DNA from: Eunapius fragilis
Lineage: Eukaryota; Porifera; Demospongiae; Spongillida; Spongillidae
Direction: 5' to 3'
Length of the DNA stretch: 64,000 nucleotides
NCBI GenBank assembly: GCA_963681505.1
Contig: OY811971.1
Location: forward strand, 8,613,991 to 8,677,990
Part shown: positions 10,513 through 23,445 of the stretch, one piece after another
Position numbering within the stretch: position 1 is the stretch's first letter
Layout: every line of letters begins with the position of its first letter
The notes under the pieces: generated by a model
What the model was told of the DNA's origin: nothing
The model's database searches: none
The model's input: the letters and a program-made list of their open reading frames with translations, nothing else
Program-made: the position numbers and the translations under genes

Positions 10513-11266
10513 CTAAAAGAATGAAATACACATCACTCACTGGGTGTGTAAGGCGCGGGATTAATGCCAAAAGTAGATCAGCTTAAAGGCACTACATGTA
10601 TATACACACTGGCTAAATCAATTATGTGTACCACATTGGGTATATACCACCATTCATAAGGTATATATACACCTCATTCATCAACACATCAGCCCACTCA
10701 ATGGGAAGGCAGATACTGAATACCGAGGATGCACTGAGTATGTATGTCCCTTGGTCGAGAAGGGGGGGGGGGGGGGGGGAGGGGGGGGGTTACCATTGCT
10801 AGATAAAGGAGAAGTAATGGGGAGCAGAATTAATTTCAAGGAACAAAAAAAAAGAAATTAAAAAATGATGGCTAATCTGGTCCCCAGACCAATTGCTATA
10901 CAAAAATGCGGGGTTGTATACAGCTTTCTTTCTTTATGTTCCAAATGGGTCACCAGCACAACTTCCCACAGTGGTGACAGTGTGACGCAAGCAATTATCA
11001 AAAACGACACAAATACCATGGTGTGGGTCTGGGTACGGTACAGAACACAAAATGCAAATACCCAGCAGCGGATCCATGCCTAAGCCATTAGGGTCTCCTT
11101 GGGTGTAGTATAGCATCCCACACCAGCTTGAGCATTTCTTGAGACTTGCATGCAATTATTATAGATGTGCACACATTCTTGAAGAGGTGTGGGTGAGCAC
11201 ATGCCCCGCACATTGGCCCCATCCCTGGATCCTAACGCTGAGGTATATACCTAAATTGGAGGTATC

Positions 11267-11828
11267 CAGTGGTGTAGCTATGGTAGGGCCTGGTAGGGCC
11301 TAGGCCCTGAGTACGTGCTTAATTAACAATAATACTCGCCCAAATAAATAAGCACCACTTGACAATGTGCACACTAAGCAAAGCAACCATCGAATGCATG
11401 GGAAAAAACTAGATGAAATGATTGATGTTCTGCATGAGCTATCTCCTTTAAGGGTATCATTTCCCTTGCTAGTAAATCAATAGCTCCATACACCAGTTAG
11501 TGCTGCACATTATGAGTGATCTTTCTGTGCTCTTAAACGTATCAAGAGTTATCTACAATCTTTCTGTGGACAATGTTAAGTTAACAAAGATGCTTCCCAG
11601 TAGAAAAACAGAGAATTATGTTGGTGTAAATTCAAGTGCATAAAGCGTTAAAAAATGTAATTTTATGTATCATTTGGCTCCTGGGGCAGAGCCCCAGACC
11701 CCAAGGGGGGAGCTTACAGCATTCCCCCATACCCCTTCACTGGGCGGGAGGTCACCCCTCCCCGGAGCTTCTTCAACTTCATCAATGTGTGCCCTACCAC
11801 CACACATATCATCCTGGCTACGCTACTG
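11267..11828. mobile_element. hAT-like MITE in copy A
   Basis: Imperfect terminal inverted repeats: CAGTGGTGTAGCTATGG at the left and, inverted at the right, CAGTAGCGTAGCCAGGAT. CAGTGGCGTAGC-type ends and an ~8-bp duplication suggest a hAT relationship. In copy D the flanks still show AGGTATC / AGGTATT. 562 bp with no transposase; short open frames inside are not convincing. Confidence 0.6.
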
Positions 11829-12536
11829 AGGAATTGTAGGTTTATACAAATACCGAATGTGGAGGTATATACACTCAATGTGGAGGCATATACACCCAAT
11901 GTGGAGGCATATACACCCAATGTGGAGGATGCGCTGAGGTGTGGGTATACATAATGAATGGAGGTACTTGTATATGCCCAATGTGGTACACATAGTTGAT
12001 TTGTGTATGTGCGGTAGAACTGATATATACTTTCAGGGGTGGATTCAGGAGGGGGGAGTAGGGAATACCCTCCCCCGCAAAACCTATGTTATTAAAAATT
12101 CACGACTTCTTACGCTATACATGTACATTACCGATGGACCACACCACAGGTAGAATTACATTACATTAATGTTGCTGCGCTATTATGCGGTGTTTTGTGA
12201 CTTAATAAGTGCAAATGCTGGTGGGGCGTCAGGGGCGGATACAGGGGGGTTGGGAGTTGCAATCCCCCTTTCATATAAGGTACCTCCCCCTCTTCCACTA
12301 AGCACCCCCCCCCCCCCCTTCCCCCTGCTTTTCGTATAGGGCGTGAAGCGGGCAGCATCCTCCCGAACCCCGCTATGTGACCATTCTTTTATAGCCCTCT
12401 ATATATGGGCTACAGTGAACTAGTCTAGGGCATAATAGGGTAGACTGCGGTACATGTATATATATAGCTAGTATTTATAGTCTAAGGTCACATTCAAAAG
12501 CCTCTTATAATGCTTCTGACAGGTTAAAATCCATCC

Positions 12537-12537
<1 letters not shown>

Positions 12538-12611
<74 letters not shown>
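12538..12611. repeat. (TG)n microsatellite, copy A
   Basis: About 37 TG repeats. Orthologous tracts in copies B, C and D differ widely in length. Confidence 0.95.
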
Positions 12612-12612
<1 letters not shown>

Positions 12613-12875
12613 CTGTGTGTGTGTACGAAGTACAAAATGTATACGTTTTCTTAAAAGCACAAGGCTACTGTACTGAGGTATGCTTACCACTACATACAGC
12701 CATGCACATAACAGAGATCATTAGCTATATACCCTGCACATACAGATAACGACGAGCGTAGCGCTGGTGATACGGTAAGTAATAGTAGGAGCAATGGATG
12801 CATGCCGGTAACCGTACACTTTTTCGCACATACCTGATTCGACGACGCCATTGCAACCACACGCTGTCTCGATTA

Positions 12876-15283
12876 CAGTAAGCGATCACAAATAAGACCA
12901 CGCGCAAATAAGACCACTTACGTAATTATTTCCTCTTTATAGAAAAGACCGTTTCAAGAATCAGACCAATGTTCTACGGTACGACCACGTCGCGTGACTT
13001 TAGGGGGGCGGATTTTAGTGACGATGGTCAGAAAGATAAACTCTTCACAATCACTTTCATCGTTATCAAGATACCCTGTTACAAGAAAATCTCTTGATTC
13101 AACTTCATAGATTCAACTGCGCGCTCGTGAGCTAACTGTGCTTTTGCTACAAAAAGGGCCCCTTTGTTCAGTACGGCCCGATCGAGAACAATCGCCAGTT
13201 ACCTAATCCTGCATGCACTAACGTGTATAAAGCGCCACGCACCCCTTCCTATAGTTCGTTTCGGTGCAGACATGCACGTGTAGTTTGTGGACATATACAT
13301 GGATATGTTGTATAGGAAGCGAACACAGCATGAGGAATGTGTGGTCGGGTGTTATTAAGCCACGAAAAAAAGCGAAACGCTTTGTCTTTAGAAGAAAAAC
13401 TTAAAGTCATTGAGCAGCTTGAGCAAGGAGGTCTCAAAGAGACATTGCCATAACCATGGGGGTTTCCAAGACCCAAATCCAGCAGATACACTGTTCAAGC
13501 GAAGTAATACGTAAAGCCATCCAAGAAACTGCAATTCCAATGCAGTCCAAGCTTAAGACTCCTGGAGCTCACAATCCAGAGCTTGACCAGTCAGTTTACG
13601 ATTGGTTTTGTAAGATGCGTAATCCTCACAACCGGTGCAAGCCATTGCCAGTTTCAAGTGCTGCAATCCAAGTGCGTGCCAAACGCGAGGCACAGTTACG
13701 AATGATTTCAAAATTTAACGCATCATATGGTTGGCTTGCACGCTGGCGATGGCGTTATGGTGTGGGGAAGAGTGTCTGCCTTCATGGGGAGGCTGCTGAT
13801 GTCGATTTAGAAGCTGCAGAAAAGGAGATGCAGTCACTACGGGATAAGCTTGTGGAGGGAGGATATGCCACAGATCACATCTTCAACATCAATGAGACTG
13901 GGCTCTTCTTTTTTTGTATGCCTAGGCGCAGCTGATGGTTGTGATTCAAGGCAGGTAGGGAGAGGCATGAAAAGCCTGAAGACAAAGGACAGAGTAACAC
14001 TGGTGTTGTGCTTAAATGCCATTGGTTCCTTCAAAATACCACCTTTAATGATATACGAACTGCTAAAACTCCACACTGTTTTAGAGATTCACCTCCTTCA
14101 ATACCTTATACTCATCAGTGCAATGCCTGGCTGGACAGGGAGAAGTACAAACATTGGTGGTATAACATTCTACTTCCACATATTTGTCAGTGGACTAGTG
14201 ACCCTGTAGCTTTGGTGATGGACAATTTCTCAGGGCATGACATGGAATGCCAAGATCCAAAAGGCCAGGTCTCTGTGTTTCTACTGCCTGCAAACAGTAC
14301 AGCCATCTTCCAGCCACTGGACCAAGGTGTAATTTCAATCATAAAAACACAGTACAAGTATCAGCTGTTGAATAAAGTAATTTAAGCTGCAGATCACTGT
14401 GATGAGCTACAGGTTTTGGCCAAACACATGAGTGCATGTAGAAAGGGTCTCAAATATGGCTGTCGATCCTGCACATGTGTTAGATGCAGCTGAAATCTTC
14501 AAAGGTTGCTGGGACCGGTTAGACCCTTTAGCAGTTGCTTCATGTTGGGCAAGAGCAAAGTGTCTTCCTTTCACTGAAACTGTAAATATATCCGCTGAAA
14601 ATAGGAGTTACAAGAAAAAAGTTGAAACCGAAACGCTAGAGAACATGTGTAAACTTTTTCAAACCTTGCATGTATGCCAAGCTAGTATGCTAGATGGACT
14701 TGGGCTGGATGAAATCTTCCATGCTAATCCGAAAGAACAGAGCTCAGCTGAGGATAGGGCAGCTATCTTGCAACATTGGGTTAACATTGAAGAGGACCCA
14801 GAAATTGTGGCTGCAGAAGAGATTTGAGTGTTTGAAGAAATCTGTGCTGAATTTGACATTCTGTTACAGTATATTCCACCAATGAGAACGGCCAGCAAAG
14901 CAGTAGTGATATCTCAATAATCTTGGAGGACGAAAATGTGCAGGTTGAAAGTGAACCAGCTTTCGACGGAGTGAAAGCTTTAACACAAATTGTAGATTTA
15001 GCAATGAATATTCATTTCAAAAGCTGGAAAGTTATGTTCTTCTTGATCTTGCAGTGTGTCTGCACGCTAGAGCCAGTGCAAAGCTACAAGCTGCACACTG
15101 CATGCCAACGCCGTAATGATTCTACAGTACGCGTACAACTGCTTACACATGTATTGTAAACTGTATACGGCTATGAATACATCGTTATTATGGCAATAGC
15201 CACACTGCGCATTTAAGACCATTTACAGATAAGACCACAGTTATCTGATTGAGCTCGGTGGTTTTATTTGTGAGCGCTTACTG
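12876..15283 (+). mobile_element. pogo/Tigger-type DNA transposon, copy A
   Basis: Terminal inverted repeats CAGTAAGCGATCACAAATAA and, inverted, CAGTAAGCGCTCACAAATAA, flanked on both sides by TA, the target duplication of the Tc1/mariner-pogo superfamily. 2408 bp. AAATAAGACCAC occurs twice inside the left end, a plausible subterminal binding motif. The interior holds a CENP-B/DDE-type transposase relic. Confidence 0.9.
13373..15159 (+). pseudogene. Tigger-type transposase relic, copy A
   Basis: Pieces in changing frames: an N-terminal helix-turn-helix (RNALSLEEKLKVIEQLEQGG), a frame break, then a CENP-B-like DNA-binding region and the start of the DDE core (13456-13935), a stop after CMPRRS, then the DDE core in another frame (MDNFSGHD, ANSTAIFQPLDQG) to a stop at 14383-14385, and C-terminal pieces. 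The first catalytic aspartate, normally in a N-x-D-E-T-G motif, is asparagine here (NINETG). Functional copies cut and paste the element. With several stops and a lost catalytic residue this one cannot be active. Confidence 0.9.
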
Positions 15284-16306
15284 TATATGGCGGACAAACC
15301 AAAAAGGTGTACCAAAACAAATGGTGGGTTTTGGTGGATTAATATTTGGGGTCAAATGACCGCAACAAAAAAAGGACGTATCAAATGTTTCCAAATATGC
15401 ATGGTCATGCGGACAAAATAACCAGGTCAAAAAAAAAAGTGGTATCAAAAGTTGTATAACATTTTAGCGGTTCCACGCCAAGTAATCTTCATCCACGGGG
15501 GGAAAAAATCTTGTTCCGGACCTTGGGTTTTACCTTATCGACCTTGGGATCTGTTCCATCAAACGTATTCAAAGTGCCTAGGACAACATACACATCACTC
15601 ACTGGGTGTGTATGGCGCAGGATTAAGAAGTATATCAGTTTTACGGCACTATATACACGGGTTAAATCAATTATGTGTACCACATTGTGTGTATACCACC
15701 ATTCATAAGGTATATATACCCCTCATTCATCAACACATCAGCCCACTCAATGGGAAGGCAGATACTGAATCCCGAGGTATGCAGAGTATGCATGTCCCTT
15801 GGTCAATGTAGGGGGGGGGGGGGGGGGGGTAAACCTTTGCTAGATAAAGGAGAAGAAATGGGGAGCAGAATTAATTTCAAGCACCAAAAAAAAGAAATTA
15901 AAAAATGATGGCTAATCTGGTCCCCAGACCAATTGCTATACAAAAATGCGGGGTTGTATACAGCTTTCTTTCTTTATGTTCCAAATGGGTCACCAGCACA
16001 ACTTCCCACAGTGGTGACAGTGTGACGCAAGCAATTATCAAAAACGACACAAATACCATGGTGTGGGTCTGGGTACGGTACGGAACACAAAATGCAAATA
16101 CCCAGCAGCGGATCCATGCCTAAGCCATTAGGGTCTCCTTGGGTGTAGTATAGCATCCCACACCAGCTTGAGCATTTCTTGAGACTTGCATGCAATTATT
16201 ATAGATGTGCACACATTCTTGAAGAGGTGTGGGTGAGCACATGCCCCGCACATTGGCCCCATCCCTGGATCCTAACGCTGAGGTATATACCTAAATTGGA
16301 GGTATC

Positions 16307-16871
16307 CAGTGGTGAAGCTATGGTAGGGCCTGGTAGGGCCTAGGCCCTGAGTACGTGCTTAATTAACAATAATACTCGCCCAAATAAATAAGCACCACTT
16401 GACAATGTGCACACTAAGCAAAGCAACCATCGAATGCATGGGAAAAAACTAGATGAAATGATTGATGTTCTGCATGAGCTATCTCCTTTAAGGGTATCAT
16501 TTCCCTTGCTAGTAAATCAATAGCTCCATACACCAGTTAGTGCTGCACATTATGAGTGATCTTTCTGTGCTCTTAAACGTATCAAGAGTTATCTACAATC
16601 TTTCTGTGGACAATGTTAAGTTAACAAAGATGCTTCCCAGTAGAAAAACAGAGAATTATGTTGGTGTAAATTCAAGTGCATAAAGCGTTAAAAAATGTAA
16701 TTTTATGTATCATTTGGCTCCTGGGGCAGAGCCCCAGACCCCAAGGGGGGAGCTTACAGCATTCCCCCATACCCCTTCACTGGGCGGGAGGAGGTCACCC
16801 CTCCCCGGAGCTTCTTCAACTTCATCAATGTGTGCCCTACCACCACACATATCATCCTGGCTACGCTACTG
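16307..16871. mobile_element. hAT-like MITE in copy B
   Basis: Same element as in copy A, with a 3-bp insertion (GAG) near 16790 shared with copy C. Confidence 0.6.
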
Positions 16872-17346
16872 AGGAATTGTAGGTTTATACAAATACCGAA
16901 TGTGGAGGTATATACACTCAATGTGGAGGCATATACACCCAATGTGGAGGCATATACACCCAATGTGGAGGATGCGCTGAGGTGTGGGTATACATAATGA
17001 ATGGAGGTACATGTATATGCCCAATGTGGTACACATAGTTGATTTGTGTATGTGCGGTAGAACTGATATATACTTTCAGGGGCGGATTCAGGAGGGGGGA
17101 GTAGGGAATACCCTCCCCCGCAAAACCTATGTTATTAAAAATTCACGACTTCTTACGCTATACATGTACATTACCGATGGACCACACCACAGGTAGAATT
17201 ACATTACATTAATGTTGCTGCGCTATTATGCGGTGTTTTGTGACTTAAAAAGTGCAAATGCTGGTGGGGCGTCAGGGGCGGATACAGGGGGGTTGGGAGT
17301 TGCAATCCCCCTTTCATATAAGGTACCTCCCCCTCTTCCACTAAGC

Positions 17347-17377
<31 letters not shown>

Positions 17378-17595
17378 TTCCCCCTGCTTTTCGTATAGGG
17401 CGTGAAGCGGGCAGCATCCTCCCGAACCCCGCTATGTGACCATTCTTTTATAGCCCTCTATATATGGGCTACTGTGAACTAGTCTAGGGCATAATAGGGT
17501 AGACTGCGGTACATGTATATATATAGCTAGTATTGATAGTCTAAGGTCACATTCAAAAGCCTCTTATAATGCTTCTGACAGGTTAAAATCCATCC

Positions 17596-17597
<2 letters not shown>

Positions 17598-17632
<35 letters not shown>
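17598..17632. repeat. (TG)n microsatellite, copy B
   Basis: About 17 TG repeats at the equivalent position. Confidence 0.95.
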
Positions 17633-17633
<1 letters not shown>

Positions 17634-17896
17634 CTGTGTGTGTGTACGAAGTACAAAATGTATACGTTTTCTTAAAAGCACAAGGCTACTGTACTGAGGT
17701 ATGCTTACCACTACATACAGCCATGCACATAACAGAGATCATTAGCTATATACCCTGCACATACAGATAACGACGAGCGTAGCGCTGGTGATACGGTAAG
17801 TATTAGTAGGAGCAATGGATGCATGCCGGTAACCGTACACTTTTTCGCACATACCTGATTCGACGACGCCATTGCAACCACACGCTGTCTCGATTA

Positions 17897-20309
17897 CAGT
17901 AAGCGATCACAAATAAGACCACGCGCAAATAAGACCACTTACGTAATTATTTCCTCTTTATAGAAAAGACCGTTTCAAGAATCAGACCAATGTTCTACGG
18001 TACGACCACGTCGCGTGACTTTAGGGGGGCGGATTTTAGTGACGATGGTCAGAAAGATAAACTCTTCACAATCACTTTCATCGTTATCAAGATACCCTGT
18101 TACAAGAAAATCTCTTGATTCAACTTCATAGATTCAACTGCGCGCTCGTGAGCTAACTGTGCTTTTGTTACAAAAAGGGCCCCTTTGTTCAGTACGGCCC
18201 GATCGAGAACAATCGCCAGTTACCTAATCCTGCATGCACTAACGTGTATAAAGCGCCACGCACCCCTTCCTATAGTTCGTTTCGGTGCAGACATGCACGT
18301 GTAGTTTGTGGACATATACATGGATATGTTGTATAGGAAGCGAACACAGCGTGCATGAGGAATGTGTGGTCGGGTGTTATTAAGCCACGAAAAAAAGCGA
18401 AACGCTTTGTCTTTAGGAGAAATACTTAAAGTCATTGAGCAGCTTGAGCAAGGAGGTCTCAAAGAGACATTGCCATAACCATGGGGGTTTCCAAGACCCA
18501 AATCCAGCAGATACACTGTTCAAGCGAAGTAATACGTAAAGCCATCCAAGAAACTGCAATTCCAATGCAGTCCAAGCTTAAGACTCCTGGAGCTCACAAT
18601 CCAGAGCTTGACCAGTCAGTTTACGATTGGTTTTGTAAGATGCGTAATCCTCACAACCGGTGCAAGCCATTGCCAGTTTCAAGTGCTGCAATCCAAGTGC
18701 GTGCCAAACGCGAGGCACAGTTACGAATGATTTCAAAATTTAACGCATCATATGGTTGGCTTGCACGCTGGCGATGGCGTTATGGTGTGGGGAAGAGTGT
18801 CTGCCTTCATGGGGAGGCTGCTGATGTCGATTTAGAAGCTGCAGAAAAGGAGATGCAGTCACTACGGGATAAGCTTGTGGAGGGAGGATATGCCACAGAT
18901 CACATCTTCAACATCAATGAGACTGGGCTCTTCTATTTTTGTATGCCTAGGCGCAGCTGATGGTTGTGATTCAAGGCAGGTAGGGAGAGGCATGAAAAGC
19001 CTGAAGACAAAGGACAGAGTAACACTGGTGTTGTGCTTAAATGCCATTGGTTCCTTCAAAATACCACCTTTAATGATATACGAACTGCTAAAACTCCACA
19101 CTGTTTTAGAGATTCACCTCCTTCAATACCTTATACTCATCAGTGCAATGCCTGGCTGGACAGGGAGAAGTACAAACATTGGTGGTATAACATTCTACTT
19201 CCACATATTTGTCAGTGGACTAGTGACCCTGTAGCTTTGGTGATGGACAATTTCTCAGGGCATGACATGGAATGCCAAGATCCAAAAGGCCAGGTCTCTG
19301 TGTTTCTACTGCCTGCAAACAGTACAGCCATCTTCCAGCCACTGGACCAAGGTGTAATTTCAATCATAAAAACACAGTACAAGTATCAGCTGTTGAATAA
19401 AGTAATTTAAGCTGCAGATCACTGTGATGAGCTACAGGTTTTGGCCAAACACATGAGTGCATGTAGAAAGGGTCTCAAATATGGCTGTCGATCCTGCACA
19501 TGTGTTAGATGCAGCTGAAATCTTCAAAGGTTGCTGGGACCGGTTAGACCCTTTAGCAGTTGCTTAATGTTGGGCAAGAGCAAAGTGTCTTCCTTTCACT
19601 GAAACTGTAAATATATCCGCTGAAAATAGGAGTTACAAGAAAAAAGTTGAAACCGAAACGCTAGAGAACATGTGTAAACTTTTTCAAACCTTGCATGTAT
19701 GCCAAGCTAGTATGCTAGATGGACTTGGGCTGGATGAAATCTTCCATGCTAATCCGAAAGAACAGAGCTCAGCTGAGGATAGGGCAGCTATCTTGCAACA
19801 TTGGGTTAACATTGAAGAGGACCCAGAAATTGTGGCTGCAGAAGAGATTTGAGTGTTTGAAGAAATCTGTGCTGAATTTGACAATTCTGTTGCAGTATCT
19901 TCCACCAATGAGAACGGCCAGCAAAGCAGTAGTGATATCTCAATAATCTTGGAGGACGAAAATGTGCAGGTTGAAAGTGAACCAGCTTTCGACGGAGTGA
20001 AAGCTTTAACACAAATTGTAGATTTAGCAATGAATATTCATTTCAAAAGCTGGAAAGTTATGTTCTTCTTGATCTTGCAGTGTGTCTGCACGCTAGAGCC
20101 AGTGCAAAGCTACAAGCTGCACACTGCATGCCAACGCCGTAATGATTCTACAGTACGCGTACAACTGCTTACACATGTATTGTAAACTGTATACGGCTAT
20201 GAATACATCGTTATTATGGCAATAGCCACACTGCGCATTTAAGACCATTTACAGATAAGACCACAGTTATCTGATTGAGCTCGGTGGTTTTATTTGTGAG
20301 CGCTTACTG
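17897..20309 (+). mobile_element. pogo/Tigger-type DNA transposon, copy B
   Basis: Same termini and TA flanks as copy A, 2413 bp. It is at the identical site in the unit, so it was copied by the tandem duplication rather than inserted independently. Confidence 0.9.
18398..20185 (+). pseudogene. Tigger-type transposase relic, copy B
   Basis: Carries the same breaks as copy A (PRRS-stop, frame shifts, NINETG) plus one private nonsense change: the serine codon TCA at the equivalent of 14539 in A became TAA at 19566-19568. That shortens the C-terminal open block. Shared defects show that the element was dead before the array formed; the private one arose afterwards. Confidence 0.9.
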
Positions 20310-21333
20310 TATATGGCGGACAAACCAAAAAGGTGTACCAAAACAAATGGTGGGTTTTGGTGGATTAATATTTGGGGTCAAATGACCGCAACAAAAAAAG
20401 GACGTATCAAATGTTTCCAAATATGCATGGTCATGCGGACAAAATAACCAGGTCAAAAAAAAAAGTGGTATCAAAAGTTGTATAACATTTTAGCGGTTCC
20501 ACGCCAAGTAATCTTCATCCACGGGGGGAAAAAATCTTGTTCCGGACCTTGGGTTTTACCTTATCGACCTTGGGATCTGTTCCATCAAACGTATTCAAAG
20601 TGCCTAGGACAACATACACATCACTCACTGGGTGTGTATGGCGCAGGATTAAGAAGTATATCAGTTTTACGGCACTATATACACGGGTTAAATCAATTAT
20701 GTGTACCACATTGTGTGTATACCACCATTCATAAGGTATATATACCCCTCATTCATCAACACATCAGCCCACTCAATGGGAAGGCAGATACTGAATCCCG
20801 AGGTATGCAGAGTATGCATGTCCCTTGGTCAATGTAGGGGGGGGGGGGGGGGGGGGTAAACCTTTGCTAGATAAAGGAGAAGAAATGGGGAGCAGAATTA
20901 ATTTCAAGCACCAAAAAAAAGAAATTAAAAAATGATGGCTAATCTGGTCCCCAGACCAATTGCTATACAAAAATGCGGGGTTGTATACAGCTTTCTTTCT
21001 TTATGTTCCAAATGGGTCACCAGCACAACTTCCCACAGTGGTGACAGTGTGACGCAAGCAATTATCAAAAACGACACAAATACCATGGTGTGGGTCTGGG
21101 TACGGTACGGAACACAAAATGCAAATACCCAGCAGCGGATCCATGCCTAAGCCATTAGGGTCTCCTTGGGTGTAGTATAGCATCCCACACCAGCTTGAGC
21201 ATTTCTTGAGACTTGCATGCAATTATTATAGATGTGCACACATTCTTGAAGAGGTGTGGGTGAGCACATGCCCCGCACATTGGCCCCATCCCTGGATCCT
21301 AACGCTGAGGTATATACCTAAATTGGAGGTATC

Positions 21334-21898
21334 CAGTGGTGTAGCTATGGTAGGGCCTGGTAGGGCCTAGGCCCTGAGTACGTGCTTAATTAACAATAAT
21401 ACTCGCCCAAATAAATAAGCACCACTTGACAATGTGCACACTAAGCAAAGCAACCATCGAATGCATGGGAAAAAACTAGATGAAATGATTGATGTTCTGC
21501 ATGAGCTATCTCCTTTAAGGGTATCATTTCCCTTGCTAGTAAATCAATAGCTCCATACACCAGTTAGTGCTGCACATTATGAGTGATCTTTCTGTGCTCT
21601 TAAACGTATCAAGAGTTATCTACAATCTTTCTGTGGACAATGTTAAGTTAACAAAGATGCTTCCCAGTAGAAAAACAGAGAATTATGTTGGTGTAAATTC
21701 AAGTGCATAAAGCGTTAAAAAATGTAATTTTATGTATCATTTGGCTCCTGGGGCAGAGCCCCAGACCCCAAGGGGGGAGCTTACAGCATTCCCCCATACC
21801 CCTTCACTGGGCGGGAGGAGGTCACCCCTCCCCGGAGCTTCTTCAACTTCATCAATGTGTGCCCTACCACCACACATATCATCCTGGCTACGCTACTG
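21334..21898. mobile_element. hAT-like MITE in copy C
   Basis: Same element and same 3-bp insertion as in copy B, indicating that B and C are closer to each other than to A at this site. Confidence 0.6.
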
Positions 21899-22605
21899 AG
21901 GAATTGTAGGTTTATACAAATACCGAATGTGGAGGTATATACACTCAATGTGGAGGCATATACACCCAATGTGGAGGCATATACACCCAATGTGGAGGAT
22001 GCGCTGAGGTGTGGGTATACATAATGAATGGAGGTACATGTATATGCCCAATGTGGTACACATAGTTGATTTGTGTATGTGCGGTAGAACTGATATATAC
22101 TTTCAGGGGCGGATTCAGGAGGGGGGAGTAGGGAATACCCTCCCCCGCAAAACCTATGTTATTAAAAATTCACGACTTCTTACGCTATACATGTACATTA
22201 CCGATGGACCACACCACAGGTAGAATTACATTACATTAATTTTGCTGCGCTATTATGCGGTGTTTTGTGACTTAATAAGTGCAAATGCTGGTGGGGCGTC
22301 AGGGGCGGATACAGGGGGGTTGGGAGTTGCAATCCCCCTTTCATATAAGGTACCTCCCCCTCTTCCACTAAGCACCCCCCCCCCCCCTTCCCCCTGCTTT
22401 TCGTATAGGGCGTGAAGCGGGCAGCATCCTCCCGAACCCCGCTATGTGACCATTCTTTTATAGCCCTCTATATATGGGCTACAGTGAACTAGTCTAGGGC
22501 ATAATAGGGTAGACTGCGGTACATGTATATATATAGCTAGTATTGATAGTCTAAGGTCACATTCAAAAGCCTCTTATAATGCTTCTGACAGGTTAAAATC
22601 CATCC

Positions 22606-22686
<81 letters not shown>
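22606..22686. repeat. (TG)n microsatellite, copy C
   Basis: About 40 TG repeats at the equivalent position. Confidence 0.95.
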
Positions 22687-22687
<1 letters not shown>

Positions 22688-23445
22688 CTGTGTGTGTGTA
22701 CGAAGTACAAAATGTATACGTTTTCTTAAAAGCACAAGGCTACTGTACTGAGGTATGCTTACCACTACATACAGCCATGCACATAACAGAGATCATTAGC
22801 TATATACCCTGCACATACAGATAACGACGAGCGTAGCGCTGGTGATACGGTAAGTATTAGTAGGAGCAATGGATGCATGCCGGTAACCGTACACTTTTTC
22901 GCACATACCTGATTCGACGACGCCATTGCAACCACACGCTGTCTCGATTACAGTAAGCGATCACAAATAAGACCACGCGCAAATAAGACCACTTACGTAA
23001 TTATTTCCTCTTTATAGAAAAGACCGTTTCAAGAATCAGACCAATGTTCTACGGTACGACCACGTCGCGTGACTTTAGGGGGGCGGATTTTAGTGACAAT
23101 GGTCAGAAAGATAAACTCTTCACAATCACTTTCATCGTTATCAAGATACCCTGTTACAAGAAAATCTCTTGATTCAACTTCATAGATTCAACTGCGCGCT
23201 CGTGAGCTAACTGTGCTTTTGTTACAAAAAGGGCCCCTTTGTTCAGTACGGCCCGATCGAGAACAATCGCCAGTTACCTAATCCTGCATGCACTAACGTG
23301 TATAAAGCGCCACGCACCCCTTCCTATAGTTCGTTTCGGCAGACATGCACGTGTAGTTTGTGGACATATACATGGATATGTTGTATAGGAAGCGAACACA
23401 GCGTGAGGAATGTGTGGTCGGGTGTTATTAAGCCACGAAAAAAAG

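Larger units (their letters stand above)
10526..15587. repeat. Tandem segmental duplication, copy A
   Basis: First of three ~5-kb tandem units. Landmarks recur in the same order in copies B and C: a poly-G tract, ATGATGGCTAATCTGG (10864), a hAT-like MITE, short GTGGAGGCATATACACCC repeats, poly-C, (TG)n, and a Tigger transposon. Offset to copy B is 5040 bp at the 10864 landmark. The first ~240 bp are more diverged from the other copies than the rest, suggesting that this edge is older or a duplication breakpoint. Unit edges were set at the shared ATACACATCACTCAC. Confidence 0.9.
15588..20613. repeat. Tandem segmental duplication, copy B
   Basis: Second unit, 5026 bp, nearly identical to copy C and to most of copy A. 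Distinguishing changes: shorter (TG)n (17598-17632), a longer poly-C run (~17347-17377), an inserted GAG in the MITE relative to A, and a private TAA stop in the Tigger relic at 19566-19568. Confidence 0.9.

Noticed and set aside
12505..12749. Cys/Val and His/Thr repeat frames over (TG)n
   Set aside because: Pure microsatellite translation.
15489..15683. Minus-strand frame with VLGTLNTFDGTDPKVDK before GTAAAA, repeated in copies B to D
   Set aside because: It looks a little like a short exon, but it is only repeat sequence shared by the units and resembles no known domain.
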